DNA of 64,000 bases from Rebecca billardiae RCC1528 (GCA_965240325.2 OZ251225.1:1426001-1490000); one strand, 5' to 3'. Counted from the stretch's first letter, positions 18,345 to 30,110 are shown. Numbers and translations are program-made. Notes: generated by a model from the sequence alone, not told the origin.

Positions 18345-19844
18345 ATGGCGGAGCTGGCGGTCCTCCGCATGCTGGCCTGGTGCTCGCAGCCGGCGTTCGA
18401 GGCGGCGCTTTTTCTACGACGTGTGCGCGGGAGAGAGACGGCTCGATCGATTGGTGAGCGCCGCGCGCTCGCACCCGTCGCTCCACGGCCGCCCTCGTCC
18501 TGGCGAGGCAAGCCGGTCATCTGGTGCCACGGCGCCTCGCTCGGCGAGAGCATTGCCGTGCTGCCGCTCGCGCGCGCGTTGCTCGAGCAGTGCGCGGAGC
18601 GGCGAGTGCTCATCACGACGGGCACGCTTACAGCGCGCAAATGGCTTGGCGACGTTGTGTGCGCGGGCTCAGTCGAGGGCTTGCCTTCGGCGCGCGTTGC
18701 GACGAGCCTCGTGCCGTACGACGCGCGCGCGACCGTCGAGCGCTTCCTGCGCACGTGGCGGCCGAGCTGCGCCATCCTGGTCGAATCTGAGGTGTGGCCC
18801 GCGCTGGTGTGCTCAACGGCCGCCCACGGCGTGCCGCTCGCCCTCGTCAACGGCCGCATGTCCGCTCGGTCGCACGCGCGCTGGCGCTCGGCAGTCGCAG
18901 CTCCGATCGCGCGCTCGCTCTTTGGCCAGCTCGCAGTTGTGTCTGCGCAGTGCGCGGAGCAACGCACGCGCTTCGCGCTCCTGGGCGCGCACGCGCCCGC
19001 CGCGGCCACGGCCAACCTCAAGTGGGCCGATCCGCGGCTCCCGCGCCCAAGTGCCGAAGCGGTGGGGGCGCTCGAGCGCGCGCTCGACCTCGCTACGGTC
19101 GGGATCGCGCCGCGCGCGCGCTGGCTGGCGCTGTCGACGCACAGCGGCGAGGACGAGATGGTCGCCGACGCGCACGTGAGCGCAGCGCGCCAGGGCGCGC
19201 GCTCGGGAGTGAAGCTTCTCACCATCGTGATCCCGCGCCATGCGGACAGCCCCGAGCGCATCGCCGAGGCCGAGCGCGCGTTTGCCGAGCGCGGTCTCAC
19301 CGTCGTGAAGCACTCGACGCGCGCGCGGCCGAGCGGCACACGCGACGGGTCGGGCGGCGCCATGGCCGCCACTGGTGCGTCGCGGCCGGCCGACGTGTAC
19401 CTCTGCGACGCGATCGGCGAGGTGGGCGTATTCTTGCAGCTCGTGCGCGCGGTGCTTGTCTGCGGCTCTCTCGTCCGCGGCCCGGGCGGGCACAATGTCC
19501 TCGAGCCGATGCGCGCGGGCTGCGCGACGCTCGTTGGCCCGCACGCGCACGCGATCGACGCGACGCTCGACGCGGCGGTGGCCGTGGCGCCTGGGGCCGT
19601 GATTCGGCTGCGCAGCACCGAAGAGCTGGCGCCGTGGCTCGAGCGCCTCGTTGTGCGCGCGGCGGCGCCAGACGATGCGGGTTCGGCTGCCGCGGAGCTG
19701 GCGGGCAGGGGGCGCGCGGCCTTCCGGGCGGCCCGAGCGCTCGAGGATGGCGCACTGCGCACAGTCGTCCAAGCCTTGGCATGCGCGCTGCCGATGCCAA
19801 GGGCCGAGCAGGCGTCGTCGCAGCGCGGGCGATGCCAACCTTGA
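18345..19844 (+). CDS. kdtA: 3-deoxy-D-manno-octulosonic acid (Kdo) transferase
   Basis: A 499-residue single-exon enzyme of the KdtA/WaaA family (GT30), which transfers Kdo from CMP-Kdo to an acceptor. Family marks are the N-terminal HGASLGES with the catalytic Glu (E68), the LVESEVWP block (146-152), GRMSARS (170-176), and the C-terminal CDAIGEVGVF followed by VCGSLVRGPGGHNVLEP, which bind the CMP-sugar. A single hydrophobic stretch at the N-terminus could anchor it in a membrane, as in bacteria. In plants the orthologue is mitochondrial, and in some algae Kdo is a component of scales or cell-wall polymers. The acceptor here is unknown. The start is the first ATG after the duplicated unit, only about 11 bases upstream, so its promoter must lie in or beyond repeat DNA. 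Confidence 0.92.
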   Translation: MAELAVLRMLAWCSQPAFEAALFLRRVRGRETARSIGERRALAPVAPRPPSSWRGKPVIWCHGASLGESIAVLPLARALLEQCAERRVLITTGTLTARKWLGDVVCAGSVEGLPSARVATSLVPYDARATVERFLRTWRPSCAILVESEVWPALVCSTAAHGVPLALVNGRMSARSHARWRSAVAAPIARSLFGQLAVVSAQCAEQRTRFALLGAHAPAAATANLKWADPRLPRPSAEAVGALERALDLATVGIAPRARWLALSTHSGEDEMVADAHVSAARQGARSGVKLLTIVIPRHADSPERIAEAERAFAERGLTVVKHSTRARPSGTRDGSGGAMAATGASRPADVYLCDAIGEVGVFLQLVRAVLVCGSLVRGPGGHNVLEPMRAGCATLVGPHAHAIDATLDAAVAVAPGAVIRLRSTEELAPWLERLVVRAAAPDDAGSAAAELAGRGRAAFRAARALEDGALRTVVQALACALPMPRAEQASSQRGRCQP

Positions 19845-20255
19845 GCGCGTCACCGCGCGTGTGGCTCGGGCTGGCACGGCGGCGGTGCTGCCCGTGCGAC
19901 TGGAGTTCCGCACACTCGAGCACGCCTGACGCAGCACGTGATGATGGCAACTTCTCATTGACTCCAGCACTGCCTGACGACGTTACTACTGTCCGCTGTA
20001 ATACATGTGTAGTATCAAATCGTCGACTACAATTTAAAGTACTGCTGCTGTTTGTTCAGCAGCACGAGGCACACGATCACCCGGAGGCCGGAGCCCGCCG
20101 ATAGAGGGCGGGAAAAAAAAAAAACCGCTGGCCGCGCTTTCCGCTTGGAACCAAGGGCTTGATGGAACGGTCATTGCGGGCTTTGGACAGGCCCTCTTGA
20201 GAAGAGTTGCTCCGCCCCGGTCAATCGCCGCGAGCGGGCGGACGCTTTTGGCTTC
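19845..20255. other. Intergenic, kdtA 3' side and UBR promoter
   Basis: Contains a run of twelve or so A at 20111-20124 and otherwise nothing recognisable. Confidence 0.5.
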
Positions 20256-23200
20256 ATGGCGATCGCCACCTACAAGCCGGAGGACGTGAGGGACCTCGCC
20301 GTGGCGCTGTGCAAGCTGCCAAAGGCCGAGGCGGCGGCGGCGCTTCGCCAGCATGCAAGCCCCATCCCCCGCGACTTCACGGCCCTTCTCTGGTCGCTCC
20401 TGCCCACGAGGTGTGCGCGCGGCGCGCCGCGCCCCCCGCCCCCCCTGCACCACTTCTCGGCCGCCCGCCGCTCGCGCGCGCGGGACCTCGCGTCTGCGCG
20501 AGCCGCTGAGCACGGCGCCCTCTGCACCGCGCTCCGTGCCGCCCGCCCCTCGCCCGCACCGCGCCGCGCAGCGGCGCGATCGAGTGGAGCACGTTCCTGC
20601 TGTGCGGCTCGACGACGCCGCGGCCGCCCGACGGCGAGATGGAGGAGACGCGGGGCGTGTGCGGCATGGTGTGGCGGACGGGCGACACGGTGTACCACTG
20701 CCGCACGTGTGGGATGGACCCGAGCTGCGCCATCTGCCACGAGTGCTTCCTGAACTCGGACCACGAGGGCCACGACTACTGGATGTTCTCCTCGGGCGGC
20801 GGCTGCTGCGATTGCGGCGACGCGGAGGCGTGGCGGCCCGAGGGGTTCTGCCGCAACCACTGCGGCGCGCACGGGCCGGCGTCCGACGAGCAGATCCTGG
20901 GCGGCATCGAGCCCTTCGTCCTGCAGGTGATGGAGGGCGTGCTCGGCGGCTGGATGCGGCTGATGCTCGACGACGGCTGCGCTGCGCCGGACAAGACGCG
21001 CGCGGTGCAGTGGCTCACGCAGCTCGGCGCGTGCAGCCTGTCGTGGCGCCGGCTGGCGGGCACAGCGCTGACCGCGGCCGCGGGCGAGCGCGGCGCGCCC
21101 GCCGAGCTCGCCGCCGGCGCGTCGGCGCTCGCCGTCGCCGAGGGCGCGCCGCACCCCGCGCGCGCGTCCCTGCTCGGCCACTTTCTCGCCGTCGAGGTGC
21201 GGATGGCGCGCGCGGTGCGCGAGGAGCTGCACCGGCTGTACTTCGAGCTGATGCGCGACGCGCGGTTCAAGCGGCAGCTGCTCTGCCGCATCATCGAGCA
21301 GTACCCCGCCTTCGTGCACCAGGCGCTCGACATGCACCTCAGCGGCGACCACATGACGGCCGACTCGGCGGCCACCACGTTTGGCAAGTTCACTGTGCAG
21401 TTCAAAGGCAACATGGTGGTGACGATGGTGGAGAAGGGGCTGCTGCCGATGCTGCTCGAGACGCTGCAGGCCGTGCTCACGCGCGCGCAGCGCGCCGACT
21501 CGCGCGACGCCGCGCTCGAGGCCGCCGTCGCCGCGCTCGTCGCCGAGACGGCGGATGGCGAGTTTGCCGGCGGCGGCTTTGACGGCGGCGCCGCCGGCGC
21601 CGACGGCGCCGGCGGCGCGGCCGGCGCCGAGCCGGGCGGGCTGCGCGCGCCGTCGGCGGCGGAGCACGCCGCGGCGGCGGCGGAGCTCGTCGTCAGCGCC
21701 GACGGCGGCGTCGTGCCGCCGCCGACGCCGCCGCCGCCGCCGCCGCCCGTCGTCGACGCTCGGTCCGCGGTCGTGCGCTCACACCTGTACGCGCAGCTGT
21801 GCTACGACATCCGGTACGCGCTCAACCACCCGCCGATCTCGCGCTCGCTGGCGGAGAGCGAGGCGCTGCTCTCGACGCTGCTGCGCTCGCTGAGCATGCT
21901 CGAGGCGATGCACCCGATGGTGCGCGCGACCGGCGCGCACGTCGAGCTCGAGGACTCGGCGTGGGGCGACGCGTTCTCTCTCGCTACTGAGGTGACTCAC
22001 CTTGTGCCGTATGTGCTGGCCGGCATCGGCGCCGAGCTGCCGCCGGGCGAGCACGGGCGCGCGCTCGGCGCGCAGCGGCACGCGCGGATGGCGGGGATGG
22101 CGGCGGGCGCGCTGGCGGAGTGGCTGCGCGCGGTGGGCGCGCTGCCGGACGCCGCCGCGGCGCTCTCGGCCGGCGCGCGGCTCGCGCCCTCGCGCGCGCG
22201 GCCGGGCGTCAGCTACCACCTGCCGATGCACCGGCTGCTGGCGGCGATCGCCGGGCACGGCGCGAGCTCGCTCGATCTCGAGCTGCGCGAGCTGGTGCCC
22301 CTCCCCGCGTCGGTGCCGCGCCACGCCTTCTTCGCCGCCGTCCTCCACTTCCCGCTCACGCTGCAGCACGTGTCCGCGCAGAAGCGCGCGCTCATGTGGG
22401 TAAGAAACGGGTACGCCGCGCTCAAGCAGTCGGCGCTCTACCGCTCCGCGCTCTTCTCGGACGCGTGCCTCGCGCCCGACGTGGGCTGCCTGCAGCTGTG
22501 CGCGCTCGAGCTCGGCTTCTCGCGCTTCCTCGGCGCGGCCCTCGCGCAGTGGGACCTGCCGCCCGCGCTGCGGCTCGGACCGGGTGCGCCGCGCGCCGAG
22601 CCGGCCGCCGCCGTGCTGCTCGAAGACCTGCTGGGCACGCTCGTGTCGGTGCTGCGCGAGCGCTCGCTGACGGGCGACGACGCCGAGCGCGCCATCGAGC
22701 GGCTGCTCGCGCACCGCCTCGCCTCGTGCGTCGCGGCGACGCACTCCGAGCTCGTCAACGCCGTGCCGCGCCGCGCCGTCGAGCACGAGGCGTTCGACGC
22801 GGTGCTCGCGCGGCTCGCCGAGTATAGCCCTCCGCGCGGGCTGCAGCAGGGGACGTTTTCGGCGCGCGCGGCGGCGTGGGAGCTCTTCGACCCGTTCTAC
22901 CCGCACTACTCGCGCCCCGAGCTGCACCGCGCGCTCGAGCGCTGGCAGCAGAGCGTGCGCGCGCCGGGCGACCCGAGCGCGCTGCCGCTGCCCGCGCCGC
23001 CGCCGCCCGCGGCGCGCGCCTTTGATGGGCTCAGGCTCGCGCCGCGCTGCGCGCTGCTGCATGCGCTCTTGCTGCGGACGCTGCACGGCGCGCTGCGCGG
23101 CTGCGCGCACGCGCCCGAGGGCGTGACCGCGGCGGCGCTGCGCCTGCTGCAGGAGTGCGTCTTCGCCGAGCAGCTCGCGCGCCACGCGCTGCCGCCGCGC

Positions 23201-26200
23201 ACAGGCTCGGCCACGTCCACGCCGATGGAAGTGGACGGCGTCGCGCCCGGCGCGGCCGCGGACGACGCGGCGGCGCCGGAGCCGCGGACGACGCGCGCGC
23301 GCGCGGCGCGCGGCGGCGCGGTGGCCGCCGCCGACGCCGCCGACGCCGCCGCCCCCGACGACGACGAGGCGGAGGAGCCGGCGGCGCTGGACCCGAGCGA
23401 GCGCGAGACGAGCGAGCGCGCCTTTGGGTTTGCACTCCCGTCGCAGCGCTCGCTCTGCGCAAACGCGCTCGCGCGCGTGCAGCTCGACGCGCCACCGGCC
23501 GGTCTCGCCGACGACGAGCCGCCCGCGCCGCCCGCCGCCGCGCGTGCCGCGCCGCGCCCGGCGCATGGCGCGGCGGCCGCGCCCTTCGGCGCAGCCGAGT
23601 TCCACGCGTGGCGCGCAAACGCGCTGGGCGGCGGCGCGCCCGAGGCCGTGGCGCGCCTCGGCGGCGGCGCCGCCGCCGCCGAGCGCGCCTCGGCCTCCTC
23701 CCTCGGCCCGCGCCACGCTGCGCCGCCGTCGCCGCCCGCGCCGCCCATGTCCTTGCTCGACGTGCTGTGCCACCTCGGCACGGACGAGTCCTTCGGCCCG
23801 CACAGCAACGCGCTGCGCCAGCTGGTGCTCAGTCTAGCGCAGCTCGACTCGGCCGTGTATGCGGCGGCGCGCGCGCGCTGGCCCGCCGCGCTGGGCCTGC
23901 CCGCAGGCGCGGGCGCGTGCACCGACGCCGACGCGGGCGCGGGTGGCGCGGCGGGCGCGGCGCGCAGCGCCTCGCCGCCGCGCGCGCCGCGCGGCCCCGG
24001 CTCAGCGGCCGGCTCGCCCGCCAGCCCCGAGCGCGCGCTCCGCAAGCAGCGCGCGCACGAGCGCAAGGCGGCGATCCTCGCGCAGTTTGCCCAGCGGCAG
24101 GCGCAGTTCACGCATGCGGCGGGCGGCCCCGACGGCGTGCCCCCGCCGCCGCCGCTCGCCACCACCGCCTCCGGCATGGCCTGCGACCACCTCGCGCCCT
24201 CCGAGCCGACGACCCCCGTGCGCGCGGACGCGGGCCGCGCGCACAGCGCGGCGGGCGGCGCGGGCGGCGGCGCCGTCTGTGCGAGCGCGAGCTCGCCCGG
24301 CACTCCCGTCCGCGCCGAGCGCGGCGCGGGCGGCGCGGCCGACGCGCTCGACGAGCTGGGCGGGTGCGGCGCGAAGGGCGCGGCCGGCGCGGCGCTCGCC
24401 GACGAGCCCGCCGAGCCCGCGGTGTGCGTGCTGTGCCGGGAGGAATGGCACCCGCCCGCCGCACCCGAGCCGGGCGTCGCGTGCGAGCGGAGCGGCGGCC
24501 ATGCGCATTCGGCCGAGCTCTTCGGGCTGCTGGCGTATGCGCAGTGCGCGCAGCCCGTCGGGCGCGAGGCGAGCCTGCCCGCGGTGCACGCCGCGCTCGG
24601 CGCGGCGCGCGGCGGCGCGCCGCGCGCCGCCGCCGCGCGCGACGGCGGCGGCGCGCCGCACGCCGAGCAGCAGCGCGCGGGCGCGCCCTCCGACCGCGCG
24701 GACGAGCACGCGCCCGGCCACGCGCCCGCGGCCAACCCGCCCGCGCGCTCGCGCTCGCACGGCTCGCAGCCCGGCGCGGACGGCGGCGGCGCGGACGGCG
24801 GCGCCGGTGCGCGGGCGGGCGGCGCGGGCGGCGCGGAGCACGGCTCCGACAGCGCCGAGCCGCACGCCGACGCCGAGTCTGAGGTGTTTGTGCGCATGGA
24901 GGACCTCACAGGACCACACGCGGACGAAGTGATGGCTCACGTCTTCGTGGTGATGCAGGCGCAGCACGAGGCGGACAGGCAGGCGGGGCGCGGCGCGCCC
25001 GGCCGCGCGGCGCTGGGCGGCGGGGGTGCCGACGCCGGCGGCGCCATGCTCGACGCGGATGCGGCCGACACGGATCTAGACGACGACGACGACGACGTCG
25101 TCGAGGACGACGACGACGGCGAGGGGCTGCACGGGGGCGGAGGCGGGGGCGTTCACGCGGCGCACGGGGACGCGCCCGCGCACGGACGCGCCGGCGGCGG
25201 CGGCGGCGACGGCGGCGCGCGCACGGACGCGCCCGCCGCGCTCGGCGCGCGCAGCGCCGGCGTCGCCGCCGGGCGCGCGGGCGCCCCGGGCGCGCGCGAG
25301 CTCGGCTCCGGCACAGCGGTCGATGCTGGGCTCGGCGGCGGCACGCACGCGCGCTGGCTCACGCGCGGCATCGGCGGTCCGAGCGCGCTGCACGTTCGCT
25401 TCTGCGGCCACCAGGTGCACGGGCGGTGCCTCTCGCGCGCGCTCGTCTCGCTCCGCCCCGAGGGCGCCGCGCTCGACGAGGACGAGTTCACCTGCCCCCT
25501 CTGCCGCCGCGTGTGCAACGCTCTCGTCCCGGCACACGCCAGCTCGGAGCGCCCGCTGCCCGCCGCCATGGCGGCGCCGCCGCCCGACGAGCGCCGGCCG
25601 GCCGGCGGCGCCGGAGGCGCGGCGGGCGCGGCGGGCGGCGACGACGCGGCCGACGGCGCGCGCGCCGCGCACGCCCTCGGTGACGCCGCGGCGCAGGGCG
25701 CAGGGCGCGCGCGGCCGCCGTGGCTTGCCTCCGCCGCCGCGGCCGACTCGCCGCCGCCCGCGCCGCGACACGCCGCGCCGCCGCCGCCGCAGCCGTCGGG
25801 CCTGCGCTCGTGGCTGCAGCGACTCGCCAGCTCGGGCGGCGCGGCGCAGTCGGCGGCGGCCGGCGCGCGCGCCGAGCCCCACGGCGCGCGCGGCACCGCG
25901 ACGCTCGTCGCCACGCTGCGGGGCGTGCTGGCCCACCACCCCGCGTACACGCAACACGTGTTTGACCCAGCGGCGGCCGAGCCGCCGGCCGCGCCGCCGG
26001 CGCCGCCTCGCGGCGGGGACGGCGGCGGCGCGGACGCGCCCGCGGCGCACGCGCGCGCGCACGCGCCGGGCGCGCACTCCGCCGCGCGCGGCGCCGCGGC
26101 CGCCACCGAGGACGACGACGACGTCGAGATGTCCGCCGCCGATGACGCACCGGCAGCCGAGCTGCTCACCGCGCCCACGGCCGGCGGCGTCAACGGAGCG

Positions 26201-28299
26201 CCCGCCGGCGCGGCGCGCTCCGCGGCGCGCGCGCTCGCGCTCGCGGCCGGTGCGTGCGGGCAGCTCGAGGAGCTCGAGCCGACGCCGCTGCTGCTGCTCG
26301 CGGTGGCGACGACGGTGGCGGGCACGATGCACGGCGCGCGCGCCAAGGCCGCCGACGCGGCCGGCGGCAGCGCGGCCGGCGCCGCGCCCGAGCATCCTCT
26401 GCGCGTGCCGCGCGCGCAGGCGGATGGCCTGTGTCAGCTGTGGGAGGTGGCGCTGGCGGCGGCGGCGGCGGAGGGCGCGGACGGCGGCGGCGGCGCGCGG
26501 CGCGGCGGCGCGGACGGCGGCGGCTCCGCCCTGCGCGCCGCGCTCGACGACGCGCTCTCACCGCCCGCCGAGTGGGTAGCCGCCGGCACGGGAGGCCCCG
26601 CGCCCCTCGGCCCCGCGCCGCTGCCGCTGCTGGACCTGGAGGCCGTCGCAGCCTCCGTCTGTGCGCTCGCGCTGTGCGCGCCGCCCGGGCCTGCGCAGCC
26701 GGAGGAGCGCACGGCGGTCGGCGCGCACGCGCGCGCCGCGCGGCTGCGCGCCTCGCTGCGCGTGCTGCACGCGGCCGCGCTCGTGCAGGCGGTGCTCACC
26801 GTCGTGTGCGCAGGCGGCGAGGCGCTCGACCTGCGCGCCGCCTCCGTGCCGGCGTGGCTGCAGGAGCTGCTCGCCGAGTGCGCGGGCGGGCTTGGGCTGC
26901 TGCAGATGCGCGCGCGCGCGGACGCGTCGGCGGGCGCGGCGCCGGCGCGCGAGCTGGTCTCCGTCGTGCTCGGCGCGATCGCCGCGCGCGGCGGGGGCTG
27001 GGACAGCGCGCTCCGAGCGCTCACCGTGCGCTGGCTGCGCTGCATGTATGTGCTGCTGCACTCAGCCATGCCGGCCGAGGCGAGGCTGCTCGCGCGCGGC
27101 GGCGCGCTCGGCGCGCCGGGCGGCGCGCACGCCGCGCAGCCGCCGCAGCAGCCGCCGCAGCGAGCCGGCGGCGCGCCCGCCGAGCCCGAGGCAGACGTCC
27201 ACGCCGCGCTCGCGGGCATCGACGCTGAGTATGCGATGCTGAGCGCCGCGCTCGGCCTGCCGTCGCTCGACGGCGTCCGCAACGCTCTGGGCTCCCGCTG
27301 GGCGGTCGTGCCGCGCTGGCTGGCCGCGCTCACCGTGCGCGCCGCGAGACCTGGCGGCCGCGCGTCGGCGCGGCCGCCGCGCCGTGCGCGGGCGCGCGCG
27401 CGCGCGGCGTGTGCTTACGCGCCCCACGCCCGCCGCGCCGCGCGACCCGCGCGCTTGGCCCCTGCGCGCTGCGCACACGCGCCCTCCGCGCTCGTCGCAG
27501 GCGGTGCGCTTGCGCACGGAGGCGACGCACCGCGCAAGCTGGTGCAGCCGGGCCATCGGGCTGGCGCTGCCGCTCGCGCAGCCCTCGCCGTTCGTCCCGC
27601 TGCCCACGCACTACAGGTGCACCCACGCGCGGCGCGCGCCTCCGCGCGCGCCCTCTCGCCCGCGCGCTCCGCGCCGCGCCCAGCCGCCTCGCGCCCGCGC
27701 GCCGACGCGCCCGCGCGCCGCGCCGCGCCGCGCCGCGCGCGTGCCGCCGCGCAGCGAGCTGTACAACCGGCACATCCACGCCAAGTGCTCGCAGTGCCGC
27801 CGCGTGCCGATGCAGCCCGCCGTCTGCCTGCTCTGCGGCACGCTCGTGTGCGCTGGCGGCTCCTGCTGCCGAAGCGGCGGCGACGACGAGTGCACGAGGT
27901 GCGGCGCCGCGGAGCGACTGCTCGGCGCGCGCGCGCGCCCGCCGCGCGCCGTCGCCACCACCGGGCTCACCCGCGGCGCGCGCGCGCACGCGCGCCGCCC
28001 GCAGGCACGCGGCCGAGTGCGGCCGGGGCCTGTGCGCCTACATCGTGCTCAAGGCGAGCACGACGCTGCTGTGCGTCGGCCGGCGGCACGCGTGGTGGGG
28101 CTCCCTGTACCTGGACATGCATGGCGAGGAGGACCGCGGCCTCACGCGCGGACGCCCGCTGCTGCTCAACTCGCAGCGCGTGCGCGCGGTGCGCTCGCTG
28201 TGGGAGTCGCACGGCGTGCGCGAGTACCTGGCACAGCACCCGCCACCCTTCCCGCACTTGCTGCTCCTTCGGATGCGCGGTCGCCAGCCAGGGCCGTGA
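20256..28299 (+). CDS. UBR-box E3 ubiquitin ligase (N-recognin, UBR1/PRT6-like)
   Basis: Five exons (20256-20410, 20572-27334, 27501-27616, 27755-27898, 28005-28299), all GT-AG and phase-consistent, encode 2490 residues. It recognises destabilising N-terminal residues and ubiquitinates the substrate. The UBR box (about residues 80-149) has the zinc ligands, including CRTCGMDPSCAICHECF and CCDCGD. No ClpS-like N-domain follows, so it resembles PRT6 (type 1 N-degrons only). The RING is split: CVLC at 1337-1340, then about 320 low-complexity residues with an acidic tract, then FCGHQVHGRC and CPLCRRVCN (1662-1700). The C-terminal UBR-family region (CSQC, CLLCGTLVC, HAAECGRG, LDMHGEEDRGL) spans exons 4-5 and confirms the end. 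Part of the insertion could be unrecognised intron, though the frame stays open. Confidence 0.9.
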
Positions 28300-28709
28300 C
28301 GAGATCTGATCATCCGCCGGGGCCCCGCGAGTATTATGCCTGCGCTAGTCAGCTCTGCTGGAGTAGGTCGATCTGTGATGATGATCGTCCCGTTATTATA
28401 TGCGTCAGCAGTAGTCGGTACATAGTAGTGGTAATGACTAATGTTCTGCGCAGTCGTCTGCTGCTCCGGTGACTCCGATCGAGTCATCTGACAGCACTAC
28501 TAGTATAGTCAGCAGTGCGGCCCGCCGCGCGCGGCGGGGCGGCGGCAAGATGTATGAAGATCAATAAGTTGTGCAGCTCCTGGTCGTCCGTCCCTGCCAG
28601 AGCAGAGGATGCGCCCTGCTACTCCTCGTCGGGGGCCCGCGCAGGCAGCGTGCGCAGCAAGCCGCATCACGAGACGCGGCCCGGTCAGTCGGCGGAAATC
28701 GGCCGGCTC
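28300..28709. other. Convergent 3' intergenic region
   Basis: Lies between the stops of the UBR gene and the Ala-rich gene. It is A/T-richer than its surroundings, and no gene was seen. Confidence 0.5.
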
Positions 28710-30110
28710 TCATCCCATCGATGGCATCGCCGGCATGGCCGGCACTGCGGGCGGCGTGGGTGTCGATGCCTTGAGCTTCAGCAGCTTGGAGATACCTTCC
28801 AGCCCCTTTTCGATCTGCTCCATCGGCTCCTTCATCGACGGCGAGTCGTCGCCTGCGTGCGCGCGCGCAGCGGAGCACGCGACGGCGCGGGCGTGAGCCG
28901 GCGGGGCGCGCGTGCGCTGCGCGCGCGCTCGGCGCGCGCCGCTGCTCTCACCCTTCTCCTTGCTCTCCGCGACCATGTCGATCACCTTGTTGATCGGCTC
29001 GGCGTTGAAGATCTTGGAGAAGTTCTCGATCATGGCGATCAGCTCCGTCGCCTGGTCTGGGATCGGCAGGCACGCCGAGACCAGCACGTTGGGCTTGATG
29101 ATCGACCTCAACCGGTCGGGAGCGTCCGTGATGAAGCCGAGCAAACTCGTGACCATCTGCTTCACGGCCTCGACCTCCTTCGACGCGGTGATCTTCGACA
29201 GGCTCTCCACGAGGCCGTCGATTGTGCCGGCGGTGGACATCAGCCCCGCCCGCTCCGTGAGCGAGTCCACGCCCTCCGCCGCCGCCTTCGCGTCCCCCTC
29301 GCCCGTCAGCGCCTCCTTGGCGCTCTCCAGCAGCTCAGGCAGGTCGCCGAGCGCGCCGAGCGTCCCCTGGATCTTCTCAGAGATGCCGCCGAGCATGTCC
29401 ACCATGTCGTTGATCATGCCGGTGAGCGCCTCCATCGCGCCGAAGCCGGACATGACGTCGTGGATGGTCGCGGAGAGCTCGTCGACCGTGCTCTTGATCT
29501 TGGCCATCGGGAAGAAGCACGAGAACTTGGCGGCGCTGCCGAGCATCTGCTTCGGGTCGTCGACAAAGCGCTTGAGCGAGCCGACCACCGCGTCGAGCTG
29601 CGCCTTCACGGGGCCCAGGTCGATGGCGTCGCCCAGCTGCGTGGCGAGGTCGCCAAACTTGTCCTCCATCCCCTCGAGCGCGCCCTTCACCGTGTCCTTC
29701 ACCCCGTCGATCTGCTCGATCATCACGGACGGGTCGAACATCTTCTTCATCTTCTCGGCCGCCTCGCGCGCGGCGGCCTCGGCCTCCTCCTGGGCCTTGC
29801 GCGCGGCCGCCTCGGCCTCCTCCTTGGCCTTCTGGGCCGCTGCCTCGGCCTCCGCCTTCGCCCGCTCCGCCGCCTCCTCAGCATCCTTCTTGGCCCGCTC
29901 CGCCTTGGACGTGGCGTCCTTCTTCGCCCTACTCGCCTTTGAGTCAGCGTCTGCCTTGGCCCTCCGCGCGGCCTCGTCCGCGTCGGCCTGCGCACCCTCC
30001 GCGGCGCCAGCTGCACCAGCCTGCGCTCTGTCCGTGAGATCCCCCGCCCCCGCGCGTGGTGTGCTGTTCTTCCTGAAGCTCGGCGCCTTGGGAAGCTTGA
30101 AGCTCGGCAT
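28710..30110 (-). CDS. Alanine-rich helical protein of unknown function
   Basis: Two exons (30110-28952, 28852-28710) joined by a 99-base GT-AG intron give 433 residues. The start is the ATG beginning MPSFKLPKAPSFRK. Residues about 35-125 are a long charged Ala/Lys/Glu helix with 11-residue-like periodicity (AKKDAEEAAERAKAEAEAAA), reminiscent of LEA or apolipoprotein-type amphipathic helices. The remaining about 270 residues are predicted helical with conserved-looking hydrophobic spacing (GGISEKIQGTLGALGDLPEL). There is no signal peptide or enzyme motif. The intron length is a multiple of three with no stop, so an unspliced transcript would encode 33 extra residues. A desiccation or membrane-surface role is possible, but that is a guess. 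Confidence 0.75.
   Translation of the reverse strand: MPSFKLPKAPSFRKNSTPRAGAGDLTDRAQAGAAGAAEGAQADADEAARRAKADADSKASRAKKDATSKAERAKKDAEEAAERAKAEAEAAAQKAKEEAEAAARKAQEEAEAAAREAAEKMKKMFDPSVMIEQIDGVKDTVKGALEGMEDKFGDLATQLGDAIDLGPVKAQLDAVVGSLKRFVDDPKQMLGSAAKFSCFFPMAKIKSTVDELSATIHDVMSGFGAMEALTGMINDMVDMLGGISEKIQGTLGALGDLPELLESAKEALTGEGDAKAAAEGVDSLTERAGLMSTAGTIDGLVESLSKITASKEVEAVKQMVTSLLGFITDAPDRLRSIIKPNVLVSACLPIPDQATELIAMIENFSKIFNAEPINKVIDMVAESKEKGESSGARRARAQRTRAPPAHARAVACSAARAHAGDDSPSMKEPMEQIEKGLEGISKLLKLKASTPTPPAVPAMPAMPSMG

Noticed and set aside
27335-28309. Reading the UBR frame straight through to 28309 without introns
   Set aside because: After 27334 that frame turns Arg-rich, while splicing at four GT-AG sites restores the conserved C-terminal UBR zinc motifs in phase.
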